This document shows, piece after piece, positions 1 through 6,292 of a stretch of 8,142 nt of DNA. The stretch is from an uncultured Lachnospiraceae bacterium (GTDB lineage: Bacteria > Bacillota > Clostridia > Lachnospirales > Lachnospiraceae). The notes below the pieces were generated by a model. It saw only the letters and a program-made list of their open reading frames with translations, did no database searches and was not told the DNA's origin. The stretch is from positions 1-8,142 of the forward strand of contig CAMWUU010000143.1 of assembly GCA_947177515.1 (NCBI GenBank), read 5' to 3'. A program made the translations under genes and the position numbers. Positions within the stretch are counted from its first letter, which is position 1; the number at the start of each line of letters is the position of its first letter.

Positions 1-9
1 CTACCTTAA

Positions 10-31
10 CCCACCGTCTAAAGCCAGTGGG
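10..31. repeat. Imperfect hairpin at the truncated end of the repressor gene
   Basis: Seven-base arms CCCACCG (10-16) and CAGTGGG (25-31) flank an 8-base loop. Read on the minus strand the arms pair throughout, with one T:G wobble, and the loop holds CTTTAG; on the plus strand there is one C:A mismatch. Hairpins with this kind of stem and CTTTAG-type loop occur near the ends of IS200/IS605-family elements. It lies directly beyond the point where the neighbouring repressor loses similarity to its family, so it may mark an insertion or deletion junction. The window edge hides the rest, no transposase is visible and the orientation cannot be settled. No T-tract follows, so it is not a convincing terminator. 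Confidence 0.35.
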
Positions 32-167
32 ATTGCAGTAGCCTTATTTCAATTCGGCATAAGGTTGATGTGGGTACATCAATTCTATCTGCCAGCTCTT
101 TTTGCGACAAACCACTCATGGTTCGCAAATCTGTAATTCGTTCATTTATCGTAATGTTAATTTCCAT
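18..167 (-). pseudogene. Truncated Xre/Cro-CI family helix-turn-helix repressor
   Basis: This is a 49-residue product of the Xre (HTH_3) DNA-binding family. The helix-turn-helix is clear at about residues 8-40: SQKELADRID (21-30) followed by the recognition helix VPTSTLCRIE (31-40). Family members normally continue with an IENG-type turn and about 25 more residues to complete the five-helix domain. Here the reading passes from IE into nine unrelated residues and a stop next to a hairpin, so the C-terminal third of the domain is missing. The ATG at 165-167 is chosen because GAGG lies five bases upstream; the open frame extends further up to 269, but that part crosses the promoter and operator repeats. 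An intact version would probably be an autoregulated repressor of the divergent mobile-element genes. The family is certain from the motif; loss of function is inference. Confidence 0.7.
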
Positions 168-194
168 ATTCACCTCGTTATCGAACATATATTC

Positions 195-223
195 AGTATA
201 GTAATAGATATCATTAATGTCAA
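195..223 (-). promoter_or_regulatory. Sigma-A type promoter of the HTH repressor gene
   Basis: On the minus strand a perfect -35 TTGACA (218-223) is separated by 17 bases from a -10 TATACT (195-200). The -10 lies 27 bases upstream of the ATG at 167. This is the best promoter match found in the window. An operator-like repeat abuts the -35 box, which suggests repression or autoregulation. Confidence 0.85.
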
Positions 224-224
224 C

Positions 225-242
225 TGCAAATCTGCAATTATT
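225..242. promoter_or_regulatory. Operator-like repeat, copy 1
   Basis: TGCAAATCTGCAATTATT is a near copy of the repeat at 257-274 and contains an imperfect TGCA-based dyad. It ends one base before the -35 box of the repressor promoter. Its position and its pairing with a second copy are typical of sites bound by the locally encoded Xre repressor. Binding itself is inferred. Confidence 0.6.
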
Positions 243-255
243 CGAAGAGTTTTGA

Positions 256-274
256 TTGCAAATTTGCAATAATA
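256..274. promoter_or_regulatory. Operator-like repeat, copy 2, with perfect 14-bp palindrome
   Basis: TTGCAAATTTGCAA (256-269) is a perfect palindrome. The wider unit 257-274 repeats the sequence at 225-242 with a 32-bp period, about three helical turns, which places both copies on the same DNA face. This fits cooperative binding of a dimeric Xre repressor between the divergent genes. That the neighbouring truncated HTH protein or its intact relative is the binder is inference. Confidence 0.6.
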
Positions 275-332
275 CCTAAAATCAGGGATTTCAGATTTTC
301 CATGCTATTCTTGTCCTACAGCACAACGCTGA

Positions 333-346
333 CATATGCGCATATG
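333..346. repeat. Perfect 14-bp palindrome CATATGCGCATATG
   Basis: CATATGCGCATATG reads identically on both strands. It lies between the repressor promoter region and the ribosome-binding site of the plus-strand genes. It could be a regulator site for the plus-strand transcript or a remnant of an older coding region: a short open stretch from 302 runs through it and ends at 358. No plus-strand -10/-35 pair could be placed convincingly near it. Confidence 0.45.
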
Positions 347-384
347 GGTAACTCGTAAATGGTCGATAACAGACCCACCTAAAG

Positions 385-391
385 AAGGAGG
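385..391 (+). promoter_or_regulatory. Strong ribosome-binding site for a TTG-start small ORF
   Basis: AAGGAGG is a full Shine-Dalgarno match, eight bases before the TTG at 400. No ATG in any frame is suitably spaced from it, so it points to the TTG-start small ORF and not to the longer frame that opens at 336. Confidence 0.7.
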
Positions 392-399
392 AACCCGAT

Positions 400-498
400 T
401 TGGAAAAAGAAATCACAGAAATGTTATTAAGGAATCATCCCTTGGATTACATCCTACTGTTACAGACAGCAGAGAATTGGCAAAACGATACGAACTAA
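400..498 (+). CDS. Small ORF (32 aa) translationally coupled to the CHC2 zinc-finger gene
   Basis: This is a TTG-initiated reading frame of 32 codons whose TAA (496-498) shares its last base with the ATG of the next gene (498-500). It has the only strong Shine-Dalgarno sequence in this region (385-391, spacing eight). The peptide is acidic at its start (MEKEITEMLL), has a leucine-rich middle (residues 17-21, YILLL) and ends polar. I do not recognise a family. The one-base stop/start overlap, together with the weak ribosome-binding site of the following gene, suggests that translating this peptide delivers ribosomes to the CHC2 protein, so it may be a real accessory peptide or mainly a coupling device. 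The alternative is the tail of a longer ancestral gene. Confidence 0.5.
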   Translation: MEKEITEMLLRNHPLDYILLLQTAENWQNDTN

Positions 499-911
499 TG
501 TCAATATTCAACGAAGTCAAACATCGTCTGCCAATGAAAGAGGTTGCAAGGTACTATAGAATAACTGTCAACCGGTCAGGCTTTACAAAGTGTCCGTTCC
601 ACAAGGAGCGGACACCCAGCATGAAGATATACGATGATCATTTCTACTGCTTTAGCTGTCAATGCGGTGGAGATGTTATCCAGTTGGTTAGTCAGTTATT
701 CTCACTAAGTTCCTTGGATGCAGCCAAGAAGCTACAGGCTGACTTTGGAATTGCAGATGTGGAATTTGATAAGGAGCAATACAAAAGGGAATGTAATACC
801 CATATGCTTCGCGCAAGAAACCGCCCACTTTTCATCAAACAGCTACACACCGTTCAGGCTGACCTTTTTGGGTCCGCCCCTTGGGAACCCTATATAAATC
901 ATCTAATTTAG
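498..911 (+). CDS. CHC2 zinc-finger (DnaG N-terminal-like) protein, probably truncated
   Basis: This 137-residue protein carries the CHC2 zinc-binding domain that opens DnaG-type primases. Candidate ligands are C32, H35, C51 and C54, in CPFHKERTPSMK and YCFSCQCGGDVIQLV. The spacing and the trailing GGDVI match the family, and residues 1-28 fit the usual helix before the finger. No TOPRIM or RNA-polymerase catalytic domain follows. Stand-alone CHC2 proteins of this type are common on Firmicute integrative and conjugative elements, and are usually longer. After about residue 100 the sequence no longer looks like the family, so the C-terminus is probably lost or replaced. The ATG at 498 was chosen because family similarity starts exactly there and because it overlaps the preceding small ORF's stop. 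The frame is open back to 336, but those residues are the small ORF read in the wrong frame. A role in element replication is inferred. Confidence 0.75.
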   Translation: MSIFNEVKHRLPMKEVARYYRITVNRSGFTKCPFHKERTPSMKIYDDHFYCFSCQCGGDVIQLVSQLFSLSSLDAAKKLQADFGIADVEFDKEQYKRECNTHMLRARNRPLFIKQLHTVQADLFGSAPWEPYINHLI

Positions 912-937
912 TTCTTATCTATATTTCAGATACAAAA

Positions 938-2122
938 TTACAGTCCCCTTATAATCCCTGCAAACTGTGCCGCGCTCTTTTCCCAGCCCAGCCCGTCCAT
1001 ATAGTTATGCGCCCGTTTTAACTGCAAACTTAACTGTGTTGGCTCCTGCAAAAGTGCCAGGATTTTCTGGCAAAGTTCCTGTGCCGAAAGCCCTGTCAGG
1101 GTTGCACTGCCTTCCGGGAAAAATTCTGCAAATGTGCCGTCCTCAAACTCAATTACGGGAAGCCCTGCGGAAAGCATTTCATACGGAACCAACGATATAT
1201 TGCTGAGCGATGCCACCATCCCAAAGTCCGCCCTGTCGTAAAGCTTTCTTAAACCCTCCTTATCGAGCATTCCAAGATTTTTCCCGCCCGGCGCACTAAA
1301 GCTTTTTGCCTCCCCAAAATACTCCACCAGAAGCGTGATCCCTTCCCCGGCAAGCAAATCTTTTAACTGTAGCAAAAGTTCCGGGATAATACAGGGCAGG
1401 CGCTTCCCATAATATTTCAGGTAGACAGCCAGGCGCAATGTCTTTTTCTCCCTGTAAGACAAAAAATCCCGTTCCCTGTACGGATATTCCGCCGCCTCAT
1501 ACGGGAAATCTATTACATCGATGGGCGAAACAGGGTGGCATTCCCGTTTAATCATCCGCTTATTCCATGCACCGAGGCTTACCATATGCAGCCCCTGCTC
1601 ATAGGTTTTTCTAGCCAGCAGGAACCGTTCACCAAATGGATAAAAATATGGTTCATAATCCTGGACAAAATACATTTTATAACCTGGCAGTTTCTTTGCA
1701 AAAGACACGGTATCCCACGAGGAGGCTACCACAATATCCGCGCAGCGCTTCTTGCCGGAAAGCATCCCGTCAAGCTCTTTTACAGTAAACAGCATCCCGC
1801 GAAAATCCGCGAGATTGCTTTTCGCACACCGCTCCATTTCCCTTCTATCCTGGGGCTTGTACACGGCGTAACCGACTTCAAAACCCATTTCTGAAAGCTT
1901 TGTGCCAAGGCGCAGCAGAGAGGTTTGTCCGCCGTGGAAACGTACCATGCGTGTTACAAGGAAAAGGACGGACTTTTTTTTCTGCGGCTTTTCATTCTTA
2001 ATTACCTCCGTAGAATAACGCCCCAGTTCCGCAGTGACACGCGCCCTTTCCACCTTAGCCTGCGCTTTATGGATGGCACTTAAAAGAATGCGCTTTCCCT
2101 CCCGTTTAATCGCCCCCATCAT
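938..2122 (-). CDS. WsaF-like GT-B glycosyltransferase (probable rhamnosyltransferase)
   Basis: A cytosolic or membrane-associated transferase of about 394 residues that would add sugar, probably rhamnose, from a dTDP-activated donor to a surface glycan. The N-terminal Rossmann half starts near residue 51 (VLFLVTRMV) with the acceptor-side loop HGGQTS at 63-68. YFVQDYEPYFYPFG (151-164) is the characteristic WsaF motif. The C-terminal donor domain has GMLDKEGLRKLYDRADFG (284-301) and SLVPYEMLSAGLPVIE (310-325), with E315 the expected GT4-type nucleotide-sugar ligand. The start at 2122 is preferred because GGATGGGGGG lies eight bases upstream. An in-frame ATG at 2152, touching the ATPase stop codon, gives 404 residues but has only a weak site. 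It is the last gene of the export operon and converges on the element remnant, with no clear terminator between. The fold is secure; the rhamnose specificity is inferred from WsaF similarity. Confidence 0.85.
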   Translation of the reverse strand: MMGAIKREGKRILLSAIHKAQAKVERARVTAELGRYSTEVIKNEKPQKKKSVLFLVTRMVRFHGGQTSLLRLGTKLSEMGFEVGYAVYKPQDRREMERCAKSNLADFRGMLFTVKELDGMLSGKKRCADIVVASSWDTVSFAKKLPGYKMYFVQDYEPYFYPFGERFLLARKTYEQGLHMVSLGAWNKRMIKRECHPVSPIDVIDFPYEAAEYPYRERDFLSYREKKTLRLAVYLKYYGKRLPCIIPELLLQLKDLLAGEGITLLVEYFGEAKSFSAPGGKNLGMLDKEGLRKLYDRADFGMVASLSNISLVPYEMLSAGLPVIEFEDGTFAEFFPEGSATLTGLSAQELCQKILALLQEPTQLSLQLKRAHNYMDGLGWEKSAAQFAGIIRGL

Positions 2123-2152
2123 ATTAAAATCCCCCCATCCGGCATTTGCCAT

Positions 2153-2932
2153 TTACTTGATTGCTTCTTCATAGAGCACACTTACTGTTTCCACATCCCC
2201 CTGTGCGATCAGATGCCCTTTCTCTAAGATAATCGCCCGGTCGCACAGCGAGCGCACCTGCCCGATGGAATGCGATACAAAGAGCACCGTAATCCCCCTG
2301 TCAAACATATCCTTGATTTTTTTCTCGCTCTTTTTGCGGAACTTTGCGTCCCCAACGGAAAGCACTTCATCGAGTATCAGGATTTCTGGCTCCACAATCG
2401 TTGCAATCGAAAAACCAAGGCGCGCCTTCATACCGGACGAATAATTTTTTAGGGGTACATTAATAAAATCCCCCAGTTCCGAAAATGCCACAATCTCATC
2501 ATATTTCTCTTTTAAAAATTCTCTCCGGTACCCAAGCATCGCCCCGTACAAAAAAACATTTTCTTTTCCGGTATACTGATTTTCAAAGCCTGCCCCCAGC
2601 TCAAGCAGCGGCACAATCCTGCCGTTGCGCTGCAAGGTACCCTCAGTCGGCTTTAGAACCCCGGCAATCACTTTTAAGAGCGTACTTTTGCCCGCCCCGT
2701 TTAGGCCAAGCACCCCAAGGCGCTCCCCTTTTGCTACCCTAAAACTAATATCTTTCAGCGCCCAGAATTCATGGTAGCGCAGTTCATGTTTAAGTAGCTT
2801 GATTGCATAATCCTTTACATTATCCACACGCTCATTCGCCATGCGGAATTTTACCCCGATATTATCCACGCGCAATGCCGTATTCTTTCCCAAAATATCC
2901 TCGTTTCTGCCGCAAATATGCGGCTGTTCCAT
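2153..2932 (-). CDS. wzt: Polysaccharide/teichoic-acid ABC exporter ATP-binding protein (Wzt/TagH type)
   Basis: This 259-residue nucleotide-binding subunit powers export of a lipid-linked glycan with the adjacent permease. Visible motifs are Walker A GLNGAGKST (76-84), the ELGAGFENQYTG segment (111-122) typical of Wzt/TagH in place of a standard Q-loop, signature YSSGM (164-168), Walker B ILILDE (184-189) and the H-loop histidine H221. The N-terminal extension before the WALKDISF strand is usual for this subfamily. It ends about 20 residues after the ATPase core, so it lacks the C-terminal carbohydrate-binding domain that lets some Wzt proteins read a chain-end cap. It begins five bases after the permease stop. 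The ATG at 2932 has a poor ribosome-binding site; an in-frame TTG at 2893 has GAGG five bases upstream and gives a family-typical start, so the true N-terminus may be 13 residues shorter. Confidence 0.93.
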   Translation of the reverse strand: MEQPHICGRNEDILGKNTALRVDNIGVKFRMANERVDNVKDYAIKLLKHELRYHEFWALKDISFRVAKGERLGVLGLNGAGKSTLLKVIAGVLKPTEGTLQRNGRIVPLLELGAGFENQYTGKENVFLYGAMLGYRREFLKEKYDEIVAFSELGDFINVPLKNYSSGMKARLGFSIATIVEPEILILDEVLSVGDAKFRKKSEKKIKDMFDRGITVLFVSHSIGQVRSLCDRAIILEKGHLIAQGDVETVSVLYEEAIK

Positions 2933-2937
2933 TCCAG

Positions 2938-3717
2938 TTAAAGATAGAGCACAAAACTATCCTGCTTTTTATAGAAGAAGGCCAACCCCACCACCAGCAC
3001 AACCAGGCTTACTACAAGCGGATACCACACATAAAAACTCTCCAGGGGCTTGCCATATACCACGGTATTACGGAAATTCGTAATAACGGAGTAAAGCGGG
3101 TTATATTTAATCAGGAAACCATATTTACTGTCAAGCAAAGAGTCCGCCTCATAAAAAATCGCTGACATATACATGATAAGCATGGTGGTAACATTCCAGA
3201 TATATTCCAGATCCCGGAAAAATACATCGAGTGTCGCCAGCAAAAAGCCAAGCGCTGTTACCATCAGAAAGACTGTGGCCAGCGGCACAACCGCGCCGAC
3301 CAGATACCATGTTGGCCGGATTCCCTGTACTGCGGCCACAATCACCAGCACAATCAGGGAGAGCAGGAAAGTAACATAGCTAGAGAGCGAAGCCGCAAGG
3401 GGATACATGTATTTTGGCACATATACTTTGCGGATCATTCCCCCGTTGCGCCGGATGGATTTTAATGCCTGTTTTGTACCTGTTGAAAAATAGGAATACA
3501 AAAGCCGTCCGGTCAGGATATACACAGAAAAATGCGGTGTCTTTTTCTGCAATATAGTACCGAAGACAATAGTTAGTACAATCATGGTCAACAGCGGTTC
3601 CAAAAGTGTCCACAAAAAGCCAAGTACCGAATTCCGATACTTAAGTTTAATATCCTTTTTCACCAGCTCTGTAAGTAAAAACTGATATTTTTTAAAATTT
3701 TCATAAAATGTTTTCAT
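2938..3717 (-). CDS. wzm: Polysaccharide/teichoic-acid ABC exporter permease (Wzm/TagG type, ABC-2 family)
   Basis: This 259-residue inner-membrane subunit forms the glycan channel with the following ATPase. A cytosolic N-terminal amphipathic stretch is followed by the family motif KLKYRNSVLGFLWTLLEPLL (24-43), then about six membrane segments near 36-54, 64-78, 108-130, 136-162, 174-190 and 230-248. The conserved RNGGMIRKVYVPKYMYPLA (90-108) and the YNPLYSV segment (205-211) are also typical. The ATG at 3717 is chosen because family members begin at this point and the total length is then normal, but its ribosome-binding site is poor. The frame is open further upstream to 3876; a TTG at 3822 with GGGGA six bases before it would add 35 residues. 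The gene is five bases from the ATPase gene, so the two are certainly co-transcribed. Confidence 0.92.
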   Translation of the reverse strand: MKTFYENFKKYQFLLTELVKKDIKLKYRNSVLGFLWTLLEPLLTMIVLTIVFGTILQKKTPHFSVYILTGRLLYSYFSTGTKQALKSIRRNGGMIRKVYVPKYMYPLAASLSSYVTFLLSLIVLVIVAAVQGIRPTWYLVGAVVPLATVFLMVTALGFLLATLDVFFRDLEYIWNVTTMLIMYMSAIFYEADSLLDSKYGFLIKYNPLYSVITNFRNTVVYGKPLESFYVWYPLVVSLVVLVVGLAFFYKKQDSFVLYL

Positions 3718-3876
3718 TCTTATACCCGTTTCATAAAGAATTTGAAAATGCTTTTCTCCAAATATCCGATCTGCCCTTGCCATGATGCCCAGCATGGACA
3801 ATACGTTTAAGTCCTTACACAAAGCCAGTCCCCAAAATTCCGGCAGCTTTGTAAAACAGGAGGTTCCAATTACATC
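3718..3876 (-). other. Coding-like in-frame extension upstream of the permease
   Basis: Fifty-three sense codons lie in frame with the permease between a TAA at 3877-3879 and its expected ATG. Codon choice and composition look like real protein, for example TKLPEFWGLALCKDLNVL and ARADRIFGEKHFQILYETG. I do not recognise a family, and typical Wzm/TagG permeases have no such N-terminal segment. It may be the residue of a gene deleted between cdaR and the permease, fused in frame, or an unusual N-terminal extension starting at the TTG at 3822. No clear promoter or terminator was found in this interval. Confidence 0.45.
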
Positions 3877-3900
3877 TTATCTTATCCAAAAAACCCCGCT

Positions 3901-5352
3901 TTATTCTGCTTCCTGTCCATCCTGCCCTGCCCCATCATCGGGTAGGGCATCCATGCTGCCTGAACCATCATCCACTACTAATGTATCCACTGCCTCCTCG
4001 ATTGCAATCCCAATCGTACCGTGGCTTACTGTGACAAAAGCATCTGTGGCTGAATTAACGGACACATAGTAGGAACCCGGCTCATAGTCCGTCACATCGA
4101 CATAGAGCTTTAACGTCTGCGGCGTAAGCTTGTCAAGCTCCTCCTGCCTGCCGAATACCTTGATATTGATATCATTTTTCGTGGTAAAAATCAGGTCATA
4201 GCCTTCCGTCAGCCCAACCACCGAGATATCCGTGCTCTTTATCTTAAAATCCCTAGAAGGAAGACGCTCGATATACGCTGTTACTGTAACATATTTCTCC
4301 TCGTCCACAAGCACATACTTTCCCCCATAGTATTCCTCCAGATAGGTTTCAATATTAATTTTCGCACCATAATCCTTGCTCTGCATCGCAATATCAAATG
4401 GGATGGTCATCGAATAGATATCGGTAAGATCCTCCGCCTTCCCGGCGATCATAATCTCCGTCGGCACATGCTGGATATTGGTACATTCATAACCGTAGGC
4501 CGGCTCGCCTTGTGTTGTAATCAGAAGGAGAATCTTCTTCGTCGGGAGCACCGTAACTTCCACATCCACTTCTTTTGTGTCAAATGTAATTGTTGATTCA
4601 TCAATCTCATAACCGTTCTTGTCGTAGGCATGGATCACCGCACTCCGCTCAAAACTCTTTTTTACCTGCCCCGTGGCAACCTCCACCACCACACGCTCAA
4701 TTCGTTGGATCTGCTTTTCAGAACCCGAGATCTGCACAAGGTTTGGCTTTACCACCATATCGGAAACATAATAACCTTCTGCCGCTTCCCCCCTAGGCTG
4801 GATATCCACACGGAACGTATCACTTGTATAGTTTTCGAGCGTCAGCACCATGACTTCCGGTTCCTTCGACTCTATTGTAATATCAATGTCTTCCTTATTA
4901 TAAGGGCTGTTTTTACGGACGGATACCTGGATCGGTACCGAATAGACCAGCGACATCTGACGGTAATCTGCCACCGCCAGAAAATCCTGCGCCGTAAGCT
5001 TCTCTGCGATGGAACTTGGGGCATGAACCTTGAGTGTAACTGTCTTGCCGCTCTCAATCTCACTGATCTTTCCACGCTCCTGCAATACGCTCTCGTTCAG
5101 GGAAGAAACTGGTACATCCGGAACTGTTACGGTGATGTAAGGGTCATCGATATTCATAATAGTCACCCACACCAGCACGGCAAGCAGCAGCGACAGCAGC
5201 TTCCACTGCAAATTTTTGCGCAGAAAACCAAGCACGCGGGTAAGGTAACCCCTCATGCGCGACGGCTTTTTTTGCGGTTCTTTCGGGTCTTCTTTCTGCG
5301 GCATACCCCGCTGCTTTTTTCTCTTTTCATCCAAAAAAATTATTTCACTCAT
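3901..5352 (-). CDS. cdaR: CdaR, YbbR-domain regulator of the diadenylate cyclase CdaA
   Basis: A 483-residue membrane-anchored extracytoplasmic protein of the CdaR/YbbR family, which binds CdaA and modulates cyclic di-AMP synthesis. A basic cytosolic N-terminus (1-46) precedes one transmembrane helix (about 51-67, LLSLLLAVLVWVTIM). Four YbbR-type beta repeats follow at roughly 71-170, 177-268, 272-362 and 368-452, each ending in a strand like VDVEVTV or VTVTAYIE. The last 30 residues (454-483) form an acidic, Gly/Asp/Gln-rich tail, probably disordered. The ATG at 5352 has AAGGGG upstream, and the gene starts 24 bases after the cdaA stop, so translation and expression follow cdaA. In Bacillus-type operons glmM comes next; here a 183-bp gap leads to the exporter genes. 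Length and four repeats are within the family's usual range. Confidence 0.95.
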   Translation of the reverse strand: MSEIIFLDEKRKKQRGMPQKEDPKEPQKKPSRMRGYLTRVLGFLRKNLQWKLLSLLLAVLVWVTIMNIDDPYITVTVPDVPVSSLNESVLQERGKISEIESGKTVTLKVHAPSSIAEKLTAQDFLAVADYRQMSLVYSVPIQVSVRKNSPYNKEDIDITIESKEPEVMVLTLENYTSDTFRVDIQPRGEAAEGYYVSDMVVKPNLVQISGSEKQIQRIERVVVEVATGQVKKSFERSAVIHAYDKNGYEIDESTITFDTKEVDVEVTVLPTKKILLLITTQGEPAYGYECTNIQHVPTEIMIAGKAEDLTDIYSMTIPFDIAMQSKDYGAKINIETYLEEYYGGKYVLVDEEKYVTVTAYIERLPSRDFKIKSTDISVVGLTEGYDLIFTTKNDINIKVFGRQEELDKLTPQTLKLYVDVTDYEPGSYYVSVNSATDAFVTVSHGTIGIAIEEAVDTLVVDDGSGSMDALPDDGAGQDGQEAE

Positions 5353-5376
5353 AAATACGCCTACCCCTTCCGGTTC

Positions 5377-6228
5377 TCAGACTTGCTTCTCCCGTTTTTT
5401 CAAAAAAAATCTGCCTTTTTTCTTCTCCGGAACTGCCTGCATGCCGTAAAGCTCCGCCTTTAACCGGTCACCGGGAATCCCCCGGATAATTTCTCCATTT
5501 TTCGTGGTGGACACTGTGCCCGTTTCTTCCGAAACAATCACGGTAAAACTGTCCGTTTCCTCGCTTAGTCCTACCGCCGCCCTGTGCCTTGTCCCAAGTT
5601 CCTTCCCCAACTGCATGTTTTTTGACAGCGGAAGATAGCATGTTGCGGCAGCGAGCCTCCTTCCCCTCACAATCACTGCACCGTCATGTAATGGCTTGCC
5701 CTCTTCAAAAATGCTAAGCAGAAGCTGTGATGAAATTTCTGCATCCAGTATAATCCCGCTTTCAATCTTTTCCTGCAGGCTGATCTGGCGCTCAAAAACG
5801 ATCAGCGCACCCGTCTTATCTTTCGCCATCTGGTAGACCGCCTTCACAAGTTCTTCAATGTCCTTATCGGTTAAACGCTCCTGATCCACGCGGCCGGAAA
5901 AAAACGTAGGAGTAAACCTCTTTTGGCCTAGTTGTTCCAATACCCGGCGCAGCTCTGGCTGGAATAATATAATCAGCGCAGTAATCCCGACCCCAACTGC
6001 ATTTACAAAGATCCACTGGACAGCATGCAGGTCAAAGATATATGCAACCAGCCAGCAGAGAAAAAGCATGATCAACCCCTTCAATACCGACCAGGCATTC
6101 GTTGTCTTGATCCAACGCAGGAAATAATATATGATAATTGCAATAATCAATATCTCCAGGATGTCGCCGACCTTTAAGCGCGTTAGCCGGATCAGGTATT
6201 CGTCAAAAAATGTCCGGATTCCCCTCAT
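5377..6228 (-). CDS. cdaA: CdaA, membrane diadenylate cyclase
   Basis: This 283-residue enzyme condenses two ATP into cyclic di-AMP, which in Firmicutes controls potassium and osmolyte transport and cell-wall homeostasis. Three N-terminal membrane helices lie at about 21-38, 49-66 and 72-89. A linker (QPELRRVLEQLGQKRF, 90-105) leads into the DAC domain (about 115-265). The two signature motifs are intact: PLHDGA (179-184, with DGA at 182-184) and GTRHRA (212-217, with RHR at 214-216), so the protein should be active. A basic tail (269-281) closes it. The ATG at 6228 has a GGGGGGAAGGG purine run just upstream. A 64-bp spacer separates it from the polytopic membrane protein gene; no terminator was found there, so it probably belongs to the same transcription unit. 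Confidence 0.97.
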   Translation of the reverse strand: MRGIRTFFDEYLIRLTRLKVGDILEILIIAIIIYYFLRWIKTTNAWSVLKGLIMLFLCWLVAYIFDLHAVQWIFVNAVGVGITALIILFQPELRRVLEQLGQKRFTPTFFSGRVDQERLTDKDIEELVKAVYQMAKDKTGALIVFERQISLQEKIESGIILDAEISSQLLLSIFEEGKPLHDGAVIVRGRRLAAATCYLPLSKNMQLGKELGTRHRAAVGLSEETDSFTVIVSEETGTVSTTKNGEIIRGIPGDRLKAELYGMQAVPEKKKGRFFLKKREKQV

Positions 6229-6292
6229 TACCCTTCCCCCCTTTTTTTACCACCCTATCTGCTGTAAAAACAGTTTCCAAGAACATATCACC

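Larger units (their letters stand above)
1..911. mobile_element. Probable remnant of an integrative/conjugative element
   Basis: A phage/ICE-style Xre repressor with divergent operators, a coupled small ORF and a stand-alone CHC2 zinc-finger protein sit together. Both recognisable genes look truncated, and an insertion-element-like hairpin lies at the left edge. No integrase, relaxase or attachment site is visible in the window, so the extent and type are unknown. The right boundary is placed at the last plus-strand stop, next to the host polysaccharide genes, and is only approximate. Confidence 0.4.

Noticed and set aside
168..269. 34-residue upstream extension of the HTH repressor
   Set aside because: It would translate through the promoter and operator repeats; the ATG at 167 has its own Shine-Dalgarno site and lies downstream of the promoter.
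302..382. Short plus-strand frame with 18 codons, a stop at 356-358 and then ATG plus six codons ending at 380-382
   Set aside because: Too short, no recognisable family and no good ribosome-binding site. It may be a decayed gene end, but this cannot be supported.
336..497. N-terminal extension of the CHC2 ORF starting at the ATG at 336
   Set aside because: It has no ribosome-binding site at its start, it covers the small TTG ORF in another frame, and family similarity begins exactly at the ATG at 498.
3877..3903. GCGGGGTTTTTT run after the cdaR stop as an intrinsic terminator
   Set aside because: There is no matching upstream arm for the GCGGGG, so no stable stem precedes the T-tract.
4630..5463. 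277-codon plus-strand open frame opposite cdaR
   Set aside because: It is antisense to a clear four-repeat YbbR protein, is rich in His/Arg/Leu as expected of a shadow frame, and matches no family.
6150..6283. Short minus-strand ORF starting in the spacer before cdaA and overlapping the start of cdaA out of frame
   Set aside because: No ribosome-binding site and no protein-like signal; the spacer is better read as the cdaA leader.
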